Assembly: GCA_028875245.1 (NCBI GenBank)
Contig: JAPPEU010000080.1
Location: 1-64,000, forward strand
Direction of reading: 5' to 3'
DNA: 64,000 nt
Source: Chloroflexota bacterium
Lineage (GTDB): Bacteria; Chloroflexota; Anaerolineae; Aggregatilineales; Phototrophicaceae
Part shown: positions 16,721 to 26,989 of the stretch, piece by piece
How the letters are laid out: the number at the start of each line of letters is the position of its first letter
How positions within the stretch are numbered: position 1 is the stretch's first letter
Translations under genes and position numbers: made by a program
Notes under the pieces: generated by a model
Database searches by the model: none
Told to the model about the DNA's origin: nothing
Seen by the model: only the letters and a program-made list of their open reading frames with translations

Positions 16721-16801
16721 GGCGAGATTCCGCCGCCGCAGAAGCCGGGCTTGGGCATCGAGCTGAATCGCGACGCCCTGCAGCGCTACCTGGTGGATTG
16801 A
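16721..16801 (+). pseudogene. Orphan copy of the enolase-superfamily gene 3' end
   Basis: Twenty-seven codons and a TGA, in frame and matching the C-terminus of the gene at 14081. The first 60 bases are identical to 15170-15229. The last seven codons differ (QRYLVD against ARYSVD), so this is not a simple fresh tandem copy. It is probably either the original gene end displaced by the cassette, or a remnant of a second paralogous gene. Confidence 0.8.
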
Positions 16802-16808
16802 CCGGCTT

Positions 16809-16857
16809 GCCCCCACCCCAGACCCCTCCCCCATAAAGAGCCTGAGGGAGGGGCTTG
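16809..16857 (+). repeat. C-rich/G-rich hairpin repeat
   Basis: CCCCCACCCC, CCCCTCCC and then GGGAGGGGC about 20 bases on form a stem. The same kind of arm pair occurs at 6690-6725, 9670-9710 and 52428-52473. It could also act as a terminator-like structure between convergent genes, although it has no U tract. Confidence 0.65.
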
Positions 16858-16886
16858 TAACGAGGAATTATCGTCGCGAATAGCAC

Positions 16887-17789
16887 TCAAGCAATAGCGG
16901 ATGCCGATAATTCTACACCCGCATTCAGCAAAGCGGCTTCAATGTTGGCCCGCTGTTCGGCCGAGCTTTCGGGCATGGGCATGCGCGGAACACCCTGGGG
17001 CCTGCCTTGCATAGCCAGCGCTGTTTTGACGTTGGCCGGCATATTGTCGCCCTCGAGAGCGTTGAAGATGGGCAGCAGCTTCCGATGGCTGTCAAGGGCG
17101 GCAGCGTGATCACCCGCTTCGACTTGACCCCAGAGCGCGACGCAGAGCTCGGGGACCGCCGTGAGAATGGCGGCGATGGCGCCATGCGCGCCGAGGCAGA
17201 AGGACGGGTACATCAGCGCGTCCACAGCCGACATGATGACGCCGGCGTCGGCGGATCTCAGCAGCAAATCAGCCAGCAGCTTCAAATCGCCCGCGCTCTG
17301 CTTGACGCCGATGAGCCCGTCGATCTCGCGCATCATGCGGTCCAACAATGCGGGCGAACAGTAAGTCCAGGGCACGACATTGTAAATCATGACCGGCTGG
17401 GTGGCGCGCTCGGCCAGCTTGGTGAAGTGCTGGAAGGTCATTTCGTCCGTCGGCCGAAAAAGATAATGCACGGGCGTCACTTGCAGGGCGGCGACATCGA
17501 GGTCGGCCAGGGCTTCCGCTTTTTCGATGGCTTGACGCGTACTGTCGACAATGATGCCGGCGATGACGGGCACGCGCCCGGCCGCAACCTCGCAAGCGGT
17601 CGCGACGACCAGGCGCAATTCATCGGTGCTGAGCGTGTGGCCTTCGCTCGTGCTGCCGCCGACGGCGACGCCATGGACGCCGGCGGAAGCAATCAGATGC
17701 TCGACTTCGGCGCGCAGCAGCGCTTCGTCGACGGACTCATCGGCTTTGAAGGGCGTCGCCATTGGTGGCACGATGCCGTGGATTTTCAT
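16887..17789 (-). CDS. Dihydrodipicolinate synthase (DapA) family aldolase/lyase
   Basis: 300 residues, the usual family length. Catalytic Tyr136 is in MIYNVVPW and the Schiff-base Lys163 in LIGVKQSAGD. The substrate loop GGSTSEGHTL replaces the GTTGE of true DapA, which hints at a keto-acid sugar lyase or dehydratase rather than lysine synthesis. I chose the ATG at 17789, which has GAGGA upstream; the longer frame has no family similarity. It is in the same direction as, and 89 bases downstream of, the MFS gene. It may act with the nearby enolase-superfamily dehydratase on sugar acids. Confidence 0.85.
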   Translation of the reverse strand: MKIHGIVPPMATPFKADESVDEALLRAEVEHLIASAGVHGVAVGGSTSEGHTLSTDELRLVVATACEVAAGRVPVIAGIIVDSTRQAIEKAEALADLDVAALQVTPVHYLFRPTDEMTFQHFTKLAERATQPVMIYNVVPWTYCSPALLDRMMREIDGLIGVKQSAGDLKLLADLLLRSADAGVIMSAVDALMYPSFCLGAHGAIAAILTAVPELCVALWGQVEAGDHAAALDSHRKLLPIFNALEGDNMPANVKTALAMQGRPQGVPRMPMPESSAEQRANIEAALLNAGVELSASAIA

Positions 17790-17878
17790 GCTTTTCCTCG
17801 CTTTCTGGGTAAATTTCAGCCAAATATAGAGAGGCGTTCTCCTTGCGAACATGGATTTACATGCCTGACGGCCCTGTG

Positions 17879-19153
17879 TCAAGCCGCTTGAGTTGCGACC
17901 AGATCGCGCCGGCCGAAGAATATCCAAAGCAGCCAAAGCGCCGTCGGCAGGACAAGTATGAATGAACCGAGAAGCAGCACGCCGCCGACGCCCAGCGATG
18001 TATCAATCAGGCGTCCAGTCGCGCCGGAAGAGAGGGCGGCGCAGAGCGTATAAAGGGCGAACTCGGTCGAGAATACACGCCCGCGCACTTCATTGGGCAC
18101 AATCTGCAGCAGAAGCTGAGTCCCCAGGATCCAAATCAAACCGCCGCCGACGCCGCGCATAAGCGCCCCGAAAAGCACAACAGGCAAGGAGAGCAGGCTG
18201 GAGCAGACCAGGAATCCAACCGCCGCGGAAATATAACCCAAGGCGATCATCAGGCGCAGGCGTCGATCGCGATCGCGGGCCCAATTGCGCCCGAGGATGG
18301 GGCTGAGGCCGGAGCCAATGCCAGCCATGACGTAGATCAAGCCCATCGTGATGCTGCCGCCTTCGCCAATAGGAAAATGCTGCTCGGCGATGGTCACCTG
18401 CGCGACCTGGAAGAAGCCGATGATGCAGAAGCCGAGGATGGCTTTTTGGATGGCGATGGAGAAGGTGTCGATATGCCGGCGGAGGTAGGCGAGCCCGTCC
18501 ATGTACTGGCGGAGCCCGGCCATAATGGATTGATCGGCAGCGCGCTCGAGCGTGGATTGGTAGGGCATGCGGAAGAGGATGATCGCGCTGAGCAAGAATG
18601 TAATCGCGTCAATGACGAAGGCGGGGTAGACGCCGATCACGCCGGCGACCAATCCGCCGAGCGCGGCGCCGAAGGATAGCATCACCGACCAGGTCGCTGA
18701 CGAGATGGCGTTGGCGATGCCCAGTTCGCGCCGCTCGGTGATATCGGGCAGGATGGCGTTCCAGGCGGGGAAGTAGAAGCCCTGCGAAGCGCTTTGCACC
18801 GCCGTGAGCGCATAGATGAGCCAGACATGCTGCGGCTCGCGCACGAGCACGAAGGCCAGCACGATAAAACAGCGCAGGACGTCCGTGCTGATGACGATGG
18901 CTCTGCGGTTATAGCGATCGGCGACGACGCCGGCGATGGGGCTCACGATGAAGGGCGCCACCATCCTCACGACGAAGAGGCCGCCGATAGCCGTGCCGGA
19001 TTGCGTGAGCGCGGCGATCAAGGCGGCGGAGGCGATCAGGTTGAACCAGTCGCCGGTCAGGCTGATGATTTGGCCCGCCCACAGATGTCGGAAGGCTCGA
19101 TTGCCGCGTATGAGCTGCAGGTAGCCGGTTGAATTGGCGGCGGTTTCTTTCAA
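17879..19153 (-). CDS. MFS transporter (MFS_3 / EntS-like efflux type)
   Basis: 424 residues with about 12 membrane helices. N-terminal FRHLWAGQIISLTGDWFN and the loop GVVADRYNRRAIV (motif A, DRxxRR) are typical of the MFS_3 group of drug and siderophore exporters. The only sensible start is the TTG at 19153, since no ATG occurs before the first helix. A TATAAT-like -10 for this strand lies at 19239-19244. The substrate is unknown. The DapA-like gene follows on the same strand. Confidence 0.82.
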   Translation of the reverse strand: MKETAANSTGYLQLIRGNRAFRHLWAGQIISLTGDWFNLIASAALIAALTQSGTAIGGLFVVRMVAPFIVSPIAGVVADRYNRRAIVISTDVLRCFIVLAFVLVREPQHVWLIYALTAVQSASQGFYFPAWNAILPDITERRELGIANAISSATWSVMLSFGAALGGLVAGVIGVYPAFVIDAITFLLSAIILFRMPYQSTLERAADQSIMAGLRQYMDGLAYLRRHIDTFSIAIQKAILGFCIIGFFQVAQVTIAEQHFPIGEGGSITMGLIYVMAGIGSGLSPILGRNWARDRDRRLRLMIALGYISAAVGFLVCSSLLSLPVVLFGALMRGVGGGLIWILGTQLLLQIVPNEVRGRVFSTEFALYTLCAALSSGATGRLIDTSLGVGGVLLLGSFILVLPTALWLLWIFFGRRDLVATQAA

Positions 19154-19238
19154 GGCAATCTCTGATGTCCGAATGCGCGATGTGGACGCGGGAAAGCGCA
19201 GTCGCCCGCTGCGCGCATGGCTGGCTTGACAGGGACTT

Positions 19239-19244
19239 ATTATA
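19239..19244 (-). promoter_or_regulatory. Possible -10 element of the MFS gene
   Basis: Reads TATAAT on the minus strand, about 85 bases before the TTG start. The -35 region is weak, so this is tentative. Confidence 0.3.
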
Positions 19245-19420
19245 TCCCTTTGCCGGTTGACATCACAGCGCGGTGATTGCCGCGTTTCAGGCGCGCTTTA
19301 GTTGAAGGCTTGCGCCGCCGCCGGGCATTTCGCCACTGTTCAAACGCGCGTCGGTTTCGGTAAGATTGGGGCGATCGGATTCGGAGCAGCGACGCTTATG
19401 AACACCATAAGGAGCGTTCA

Positions 19421-20605
19421 ATGAGGGTATTCATCGCCGGCATAGACGGATACCTGGGCTGGCCCTTGGCGCTCTGTCTGAGCGCGCGCGGGCATGAAGT
19501 CGCCGGCGCCGACCTGCTGCTGCGGCGCGAATGGGTGGCTGAGGTCGGCGGGATCAGCGCTTTGCCAATCGCCAGCCGGGAGGAGCGCATGGCCGCCTTC
19601 AAGGAAGCGGCAGGCGTCGACCTCGATTTCCGCATTGGCGACTTGACCGATTACGACTTTGTCAAAGACTTCTTCGTGGAATTCCAGCCCGAGGCGGTCG
19701 TCCATCTGGGCCAAATGCCATCGGCGCCTTATTCGATGATGGACCGGGCGCATTGTGTTTGGACGCAGCAGAACAATATCGTCAACAATCTGAATTTGTT
19801 GTGGGCCATCAAAGAAGCCGCGCCGGACGCGCATCTGATCAAGTTGGGCACAATGGGCGAGTATGGGACGCCCGCCGTCGATATCCCCGAGGGATTCTTC
19901 GATGTAGTTTTCCGCGGGCGCAGGGACCGCTTGCCTTTCCCGCGGCAGGCCGGCAGTTGGTATCACCAGAGCAAGGTGCATGATTCGCACAATACACACT
20001 TCGCCTCGAAAATCTGGGGCATCCGGGCGACGGACATCATGCAGGGCGTCGTCTTCGGGGCGCGAATTGAGGCGATGGGCGCTGACTCGCGCCTGGGGAC
20101 GCGGTTGGACTTTGATCAGTGTTTTGGCACGGCCATCAATCGCTTCTGCTGCCAGGCGGCCATCGGGCATCCGCTGACCCTGTACGGCCTGGGCGAGCAG
20201 ACACGGGGCTTCTTGCCACTGGCGGATTCAATGCGGTGCCTCGCGCTGGCGGTTGAAAACCCGCCGGGCGCGGGCGAATACCGTGTTTTCAACCAGTTTG
20301 AAAATGCCTATTCGATTTCCGAACTGGCATGCCTGGTGAAAGAGGTGGCGGCGTCAATTGATATCGCGGTCGAGATAAGGCGCTACGACAACCCGCGCGC
20401 CGAAATGGAAAAGCACTATTACAATCCGGATCGTCAGCATTTGATTGACCTGGGCTATCAGCCGACGCGCGACATGCGCTCGGTGATAAAGGCGATGCTG
20501 CTGGAATTGCTCGCCAACAAAGAACGGATTGAAGCGCATGCCGATGTGCTGGTCCCCGACATCCGTTGGGGCGGGGGCCGCAAGCGGTCGGAAGTCATCG
20601 GATGA
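19421..20605 (+). CDS. sqdB: UDP-sulfoquinovose synthase (SQD1/SqdB type)
   Basis: 394 residues, the usual SQD1 length. Rossmann motif GIDGYLGWPLA lies at the N-terminus. Catalytic residues fit SQD1 closely: Thr144 with Glu147 in LGTMGEYGTP, then Tyr181 and Lys185 in WYHQSKVHDSHN. The SQD1-specific VHLGQMPSAPYSMMD is present. The enzyme makes UDP-sulfoquinovose from UDP-glucose and sulfite for the sulfolipid SQDG or another sulfo-glycan. AAGGAG precedes the ATG. The next gene overlaps by four bases (ATGA) and encodes a large membrane protein, not the usual SqdX/SQD2 glycosyltransferase. Confidence 0.82.
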   Translation: MRVFIAGIDGYLGWPLALCLSARGHEVAGADLLLRREWVAEVGGISALPIASREERMAAFKEAAGVDLDFRIGDLTDYDFVKDFFVEFQPEAVVHLGQMPSAPYSMMDRAHCVWTQQNNIVNNLNLLWAIKEAAPDAHLIKLGTMGEYGTPAVDIPEGFFDVVFRGRRDRLPFPRQAGSWYHQSKVHDSHNTHFASKIWGIRATDIMQGVVFGARIEAMGADSRLGTRLDFDQCFGTAINRFCCQAAIGHPLTLYGLGEQTRGFLPLADSMRCLALAVENPPGAGEYRVFNQFENAYSISELACLVKEVAASIDIAVEIRRYDNPRAEMEKHYYNPDRQHLIDLGYQPTRDMRSVIKAMLLELLANKERIEAHADVLVPDIRWGGGRKRSEVIG

Positions 20606-23145
20606 TCGCCAGCCGCAAGCCGTCGTTCAATAATCTCCGGCTCATTACACTGATCATCGCGGCGCTTGCAATTTGTCTCCTGTTTGCCTTCGACGTCATC
20701 AACCGCCCGGCGCCGGCGATCAACCTCGAGTTTGGCGATGCCGCCATCTTTATCAGCGCCGAGCGCGCCTGGACATTCTACCCGGGCGATTGCCTGAATC
20801 TTCAGTGGCGGATGGAGGGCATTGAATCGCTTCACATTGATGGCGCCGGCGCCATCGGCTGGGGCGAGATGCGCTTCTGCCCGGATATCAATGCCACAAG
20901 CCCCCTGTTCGAGGTCAAGGCGCAGAACGGCATCTACCGCGCTCTCAAGCCGCGCATTCAGCATCTGCCCGACCTGCTCTTTTATCTGGCCGGGTTTGTG
21001 ATTTTTGTCGGCTCGCCTTTGCTGGCCCTCTATTATTTTTGGCTGCGCCAGCTTGATCGTCCGTTGCCGCTGCACTGGATTCTGCTGGGCGGCATGCTCT
21101 TGATTGCCCTGGGAGGCTGGCTGCGCTTGACGCCGCATGACGCGCCCCTGATCGATGAAGGCGAGAGGATTGCCGCTGTTCGGATCTGGGCCGATCACGA
21201 TCGCAGCTTGTTTCCCCACGAATGCGTCAGAGTTTGGTGGTCGGCGCCCGGCGCCCGGTCAATCCATTTCAACGGTCGCGCGATCCTCACTGACGAGAAC
21301 CCGGCTTATGCCGAGCATTGCGCCGACGATGGCGACGTCGCGCAAATCGAAGTTGTCAATGATGCCGGCGCAAGCGAGTCTTACAACCTGGCCATTCCAG
21401 CGCTCTTCCCGCATCGCGCTGTGCCGCCGCCGTTCTTTTATGCGTCATTACTGGGAATCCTCCTGGGAATCGCGGTTTATCTTCTGCTCCTGTGGCGATA
21501 TGCCAGGGAGCGTTTGGGCCGGGACGCGCGGACGGACAGCCTTGCGATTGTGGGCTGTTTCCTGGTGGTCTTCGCGCTGTATCTGCCCTTTGGCTTTGAC
21601 AGCAGCGGCCATTGGGAAGAGTGGATCATCCACGGCTACACGGAAGGGGGGACGCTCAGCTTTTACGTGACCGAAGCGGTGTCGCGCCCCTGGGTGATGG
21701 CGCCGCACACGCTCGCTTACCTGATCAGTTCCGAATCTTTCATTGGCTATCATCTGGTCAACTTCGCCCAATACGCCGGCAGAATGGCTTTGCTCTATAT
21801 CATCTTGCGGCAGCTTGGCGTCGCGCCGCTCTATGCCTTCTTGACGGCGATTTTCTTCATGGTCTATCCGGTCAACGACGCCTTGATGACCCTGCGGCGG
21901 CTGCCCAAGAATTTCAGCGTATTGACCCTCTTGTTGTCTAGCGCCCTATTTATCGATTACTGCAAGCACCCGCGGCGGCTGACGCTGCTCGGCATCTGGC
22001 TTGGCTTGCTCTTCAGCGTCAATTCGAACGAAACCGGATACGCCTTGATCCTGGTCGTGCCGCCGCTGCTCTGGCTGCGCGATTGGCAGTTGACCTGGCG
22101 CCGCCTGAATTTGAGCGCCATCTGGTATATCGTGCCGGCTTTCAAGCTGGCGTCGGTGCTGCTGCTCTTGGCCAACGCGCGCGACTTTTATCAGAGCGGC
22201 CTGCTGAGCGCGCCGTCGGACCCGCAGACGCCCGGCGTCTCCGTCTTCGATACGGTTCTGGAGGTCCTGGGGATCGTCTATCCGCAGAGTTTCGTCTATG
22301 GCTGGCAGGATGCGCTGGCGGTTTTGGCTGAGAACAGGTGGTGGCCGCCAACGCTCATCATCCTGGCCCTTGTCGGATTTATCGGCTGGCATTGCATCAG
22401 GGGCGGCGATAGCGACGGCGCGCCGACGATTCGTCAAATTGCTCTGTCGCTGGCGGCCGGCCTGGCGCTTATCTTCGCCGCGGTTGCTGTTTTGATGTGG
22501 CTGCCGCTTTATCGCCATGATCCCTGGAGAATGTACCTGCTCGTGCCGATCGGGGCGGCGCTCAGCGCGGTCAGCCTGATACTGCTGCTTGCCTCGCCGA
22601 TCCGCGCCGGTCTGCGCCGGAATGCCGCCGTGCTCGGCGTCTGCCTCTTGCTCATGGCGCCGGCGGTGTCGCGGCTGTTTTTGCAGCATCATCACTTCAA
22701 CGAAAGCGCGCGCGCGAAAGCCCATGTTCTCTATCAGGTGCTGGAAATTGCGCCGAAGCTGGAGCCCGGCACACAATTGGCGCTCGTCACTGACATGGGT
22801 CATGCGGCGCTGCGGGCCAGGGGCGTCTTTGAATTGCTGCACAATGATATGCTGAACAGCGCCCTGTATGTGCTCTACCAGGCGGACGCGCCCGAATACG
22901 CTTATTTCTGCCATTCCATCGACCAATGCGGCGATTTCAGCGGCGACGAAACGATTTTCGATTCGGCCGATCTGCTGGCGCGCACGCTTGTCTTTGCGCT
23001 GGAGGACGACCTGTCCGTGGAGTTGATCGCGGATCCGGCGGCGTATCTGGGTATGGATCTTGCGCCGCCGTATGAGGCCGGCCGGCTCTATATGGCGGGG
23101 GCGCCGCTGCCGCCGCGTGCCAGGACCATGCTGGCGCGGGCATAA
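20602..23145 (+). CDS. Large polytopic membrane protein, GT-C-like, with duplicated extracytoplasmic Cys domain
   Basis: About 847 residues. After one N-terminal helix come two similar soluble segments, about residues 48-115 and 190-265. Both share a Phe-Tyr/Phe-Pro-x-x-Cys core (TFYPGDCLNLQW; LFPHECVRVWW) and a second Cys about 30 residues later (Cys64/Cys93; Cys208/Cys240). Each is followed by a membrane helix. Roughly ten helices fill residues 280-665, and a soluble tail ends the protein. The helix pattern and SGHWEEW (acidic loop residues) recall GT-C lipid-dependent glycosyltransferases. ATGA coupling to sqdB suggests it uses or exports a sulfoquinovosyl product. No exact family is recognised. 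Confidence 0.65.
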   Translation: MIASRKPSFNNLRLITLIIAALAICLLFAFDVINRPAPAINLEFGDAAIFISAERAWTFYPGDCLNLQWRMEGIESLHIDGAGAIGWGEMRFCPDINATSPLFEVKAQNGIYRALKPRIQHLPDLLFYLAGFVIFVGSPLLALYYFWLRQLDRPLPLHWILLGGMLLIALGGWLRLTPHDAPLIDEGERIAAVRIWADHDRSLFPHECVRVWWSAPGARSIHFNGRAILTDENPAYAEHCADDGDVAQIEVVNDAGASESYNLAIPALFPHRAVPPPFFYASLLGILLGIAVYLLLLWRYARERLGRDARTDSLAIVGCFLVVFALYLPFGFDSSGHWEEWIIHGYTEGGTLSFYVTEAVSRPWVMAPHTLAYLISSESFIGYHLVNFAQYAGRMALLYIILRQLGVAPLYAFLTAIFFMVYPVNDALMTLRRLPKNFSVLTLLLSSALFIDYCKHPRRLTLLGIWLGLLFSVNSNETGYALILVVPPLLWLRDWQLTWRRLNLSAIWYIVPAFKLASVLLLLANARDFYQSGLLSAPSDPQTPGVSVFDTVLEVLGIVYPQSFVYGWQDALAVLAENRWWPPTLIILALVGFIGWHCIRGGDSDGAPTIRQIALSLAAGLALIFAAVAVLMWLPLYRHDPWRMYLLVPIGAALSAVSLILLLASPIRAGLRRNAAVLGVCLLLMAPAVSRLFLQHHHFNESARAKAHVLYQVLEIAPKLEPGTQLALVTDMGHAALRARGVFELLHNDMLNSALYVLYQADAPEYAYFCHSIDQCGDFSGDETIFDSADLLARTLVFALEDDLSVELIADPAAYLGMDLAPPYEAGRLYMAGAPLPPRARTMLARA

Positions 23146-23185
23146 AGCAAGAGCCCGCAGATTGTGAAATAGAGGAAGGCAAGCT

Positions 23186-24733
<1,548 letters not shown>

Positions 24734-24757
24734 AGCGGCGGCGAGGCGAGCTGGCAA

Positions 24758-26449
24758 ATGACCCGGCAAGACAGGCTGCAAGCGCTCAAAGCCAATCCCG
24801 ACGTCTCCGTCTTGATCATCGGCGGCGGCGTCAACGGCATCGGCGCCTTTCGTGATTTGGCGCTGCAAGGCGTCGATGCGCTGCTGGTGGAGCGGGGCGA
24901 CTTGGGGAGCGGCGCGAGCGCGGCGTCCTCGCACATGCTGCACGGCGGCCTCCGTTACCTGGAAAACGGCGAATTCCGCCTGGTGAACGAGGCTCTGCAC
25001 GAGCGCAACCGGCTGCTGCGGAACGCGCCCCATTATGCCAAGCCGCTGCGCACGACCATTCCGATTTTTCGCTGGTTCTCCGGGTTGCTGAACGCGCCTT
25101 TGAAATTCGCCGGTCTGCTCGATCGGCCGGGGGAACGGGGCGCGCTGGTCGTGAAACTGGGGTTGATATTCTACGACTTCCTCGTCCGCTCCACTTCTCT
25201 GATGCCGGCGCATGAGTTTCGGCTGCGCGGGGATGCCCTGCGCGAGCATCCGCAGTTGAATCCGGCGATCGTTTGCGCCGCGACCTATTATGACGCCTGG
25301 ATGCCCTGCCCGGAGCGCATCTGCCTCGAGATGACGCTGGACGCCGAGGCGGAGAATGACGACTGTCAGGCGCTCAATTATGTCAGCGCGGTTTCGGGCG
25401 AGGCGGATAGCGTGCTATTGCGCGATGAACTCACCGGCGAGACCTTCAGCGTCCGGCCCAAGGTGGTCGTGAACGCCGCTGGCCCCTGGATCGACTTGGT
25501 CAATAACCGCTTGGGGCCGGGCGAACGGCGCTTCATCGGCGGCACCAAAGGTTCCCACCTGGTGCTGGATCATCCCGAATTGCTGGAAGCGGCGCGCGGC
25601 AGCGAATTCTACTTTGAAAATGATGATGGCCGGCTGGTCTTAATCCTGCCGTTTTTCGAGCGCGTCATGATCGGCACGACTGATATTCGCATTGATGATC
25701 CCGATGAGGCGATGATCAGCGAGGAGGAGATCGATTACTTGCTGGCGATGGTGGCGAAGGTCTTTCCGGCGCTAAAGGCAGACCGTTCGCATATTGTCTT
25801 CGCCTTTGCCGGCGTCCGGCCCTTACCCTACAGCGAGGGCGGCCGAACGGGACAGATCAGCCGCGACCATAGCATCCGGTCGCTCGCGCCGGCTGAGGGA
25901 CGGCCCTATCCGATTCACTCGCTGGTCGGCGGCAAGTGGACGACCTTCCGCGCCTTCGCTGAGCAGACCAGTGATCTTGTGCTTGGCGATCTCGGTCGCG
26001 CTCGTCGAGCAAGCACAGCAGACTTGCCGTTCGGCGGCGGCCGGGCTTACCCCGAGGGCGACGACGCGCGCGAAGACTGGCTGCGCAATCTGCAAAGCCG
26101 CAGCGGCCTGCCGCTTCAAAGGCTGCGGCAGCTCTTCGAGCGCTATGGCACGCGTACCGAAGCATTCGCCGTTTGCATCGGCCGCGGGGACGATCGCCCG
26201 CTGGCGCATCACGCGGCTTACAGCAGCCGTGAGATTGAATTCATCCTGCGCGCGGAAAAAGTCGAACGGCTGGACGACCTGCTGCTGCGGCGCACGCTGC
26301 TTGCCATGCGCGGCGAGTTAAATTCCGAGCTGCTGGGCGAACTGGCCCAAATCTGCGCTGAGGCGCTGGGCTGGCCGGCCGCGCGGCAAGCGGGTGAAAT
26401 CCAGCGCTGCAAGGAGATATTGCGCCGCCGGCACCGCGTAATGCTCTAG
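24758..26449 (+). CDS. glpD: Glycerol-3-phosphate dehydrogenase (FAD, GlpD)
   Basis: 563 residues. The N-terminal FAD-binding motif [16 protein letters not shown] is followed by [20 protein letters not shown], the GlpD signature. FLLVERG-like acidic ribose-binding residues follow the first strand, and the C-terminal domain (about 420-560) is the DAO_C helical cap. It oxidises glycerol-3-phosphate to dihydroxyacetone phosphate at the membrane face and passes electrons to quinone. Its TAG stop shares the CTAG tetranucleotide with the convergent ybjQ stop. Confidence 0.92.
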   Translation: MTRQDRLQALKANPDVSVLIIGGGVNGIGAFRDLALQGVDALLVERGDLGSGASAASSHMLHGGLRYLENGEFRLVNEALHERNRLLRNAPHYAKPLRTTIPIFRWFSGLLNAPLKFAGLLDRPGERGALVVKLGLIFYDFLVRSTSLMPAHEFRLRGDALREHPQLNPAIVCAATYYDAWMPCPERICLEMTLDAEAENDDCQALNYVSAVSGEADSVLLRDELTGETFSVRPKVVVNAAGPWIDLVNNRLGPGERRFIGGTKGSHLVLDHPELLEAARGSEFYFENDDGRLVLILPFFERVMIGTTDIRIDDPDEAMISEEEIDYLLAMVAKVFPALKADRSHIVFAFAGVRPLPYSEGGRTGQISRDHSIRSLAPAEGRPYPIHSLVGGKWTTFRAFAEQTSDLVLGDLGRARRASTADLPFGGGRAYPEGDDAREDWLRNLQSRSGLPLQRLRQLFERYGTRTEAFAVCIGRGDDRPLAHHAAYSSREIEFILRAEKVERLDDLLLRRTLLAMRGELNSELLGELAQICAEALGWPAARQAGEIQRCKEILRRRHRVML

Positions 26450-26766
26450 GACAGCCTCACCGCCGTCCCGCTGGCGGATACCATCAGCATACTGCCGTTG
26501 GAGCCGACCGTCTCATAATCCAGGTCGACGCTCAATACCGCGTTCGCGCCCAAGCCCCGGGCGTTGTCTTGCATCTCCTGCAGCGCGATGTCTTTGGCGC
26601 GCCGCAGCTCCTCTTCATAAGCGCCCGAGCGCCCGCCGACGATATCGCGGATGCCGGCGAATATATCCTTGAACATGTTGGCGCCCATGACCGCTTCGCC
26701 GCTGACGACGCCCAGATATTCGACTACCTGCTGCCCTTCCACGCTCGGTGTAGTTGTGACGATCAT
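26446..26766 (-). CDS. YbjQ/UPF0145 family protein
   Basis: 106 residues, matching the family length. It begins [11 protein letters not shown], the family start, and has [35 protein letters not shown] and a C-terminal [11 protein letters not shown]. The ATG at 26766 has GAGGAAG four bases upstream, which decides it over two earlier ATGs. The family forms a pentameric small-molecule-binding ring of unknown role, sometimes called heavy-metal-binding. It is convergent with glpD. Confidence 0.88.
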   Translation of the reverse strand: MIVTTTPSVEGQQVVEYLGVVSGEAVMGANMFKDIFAGIRDIVGGRSGAYEEELRRAKDIALQEMQDNARGLGANAVLSVDLDYETVGSNGSMLMVSASGTAVRLS

Positions 26767-26989
26767 GCGCTTCCTCTTGTTTTCCATGGTCATCCTCTAG
26801 TTTATGATTCGCGCAGAATTGTAAGAGCAGTGTGTCGGTATGACAAGCGTGGACGACGAATAGTATCGTGGCATAAGTAGTGTAATATTGGGACTTCAAA
26901 TTGTTGCCAATTCAGAGGCAGCGCTGACGGAAATCATATGAGATATTGAGACAGCCTGTGCTACAATCCTGCCAGACAGATGGTACACG
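26767..26989. other. AT-rich gap before the Sll1717-type ATPase gene
   Basis: A 223-base non-coding stretch between divergent genes. GC falls sharply here and stays low to about 28680. A TACAAT lies at 26962-26967, but a -35 is weak. No repeat copy was seen. Confidence 0.45.
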
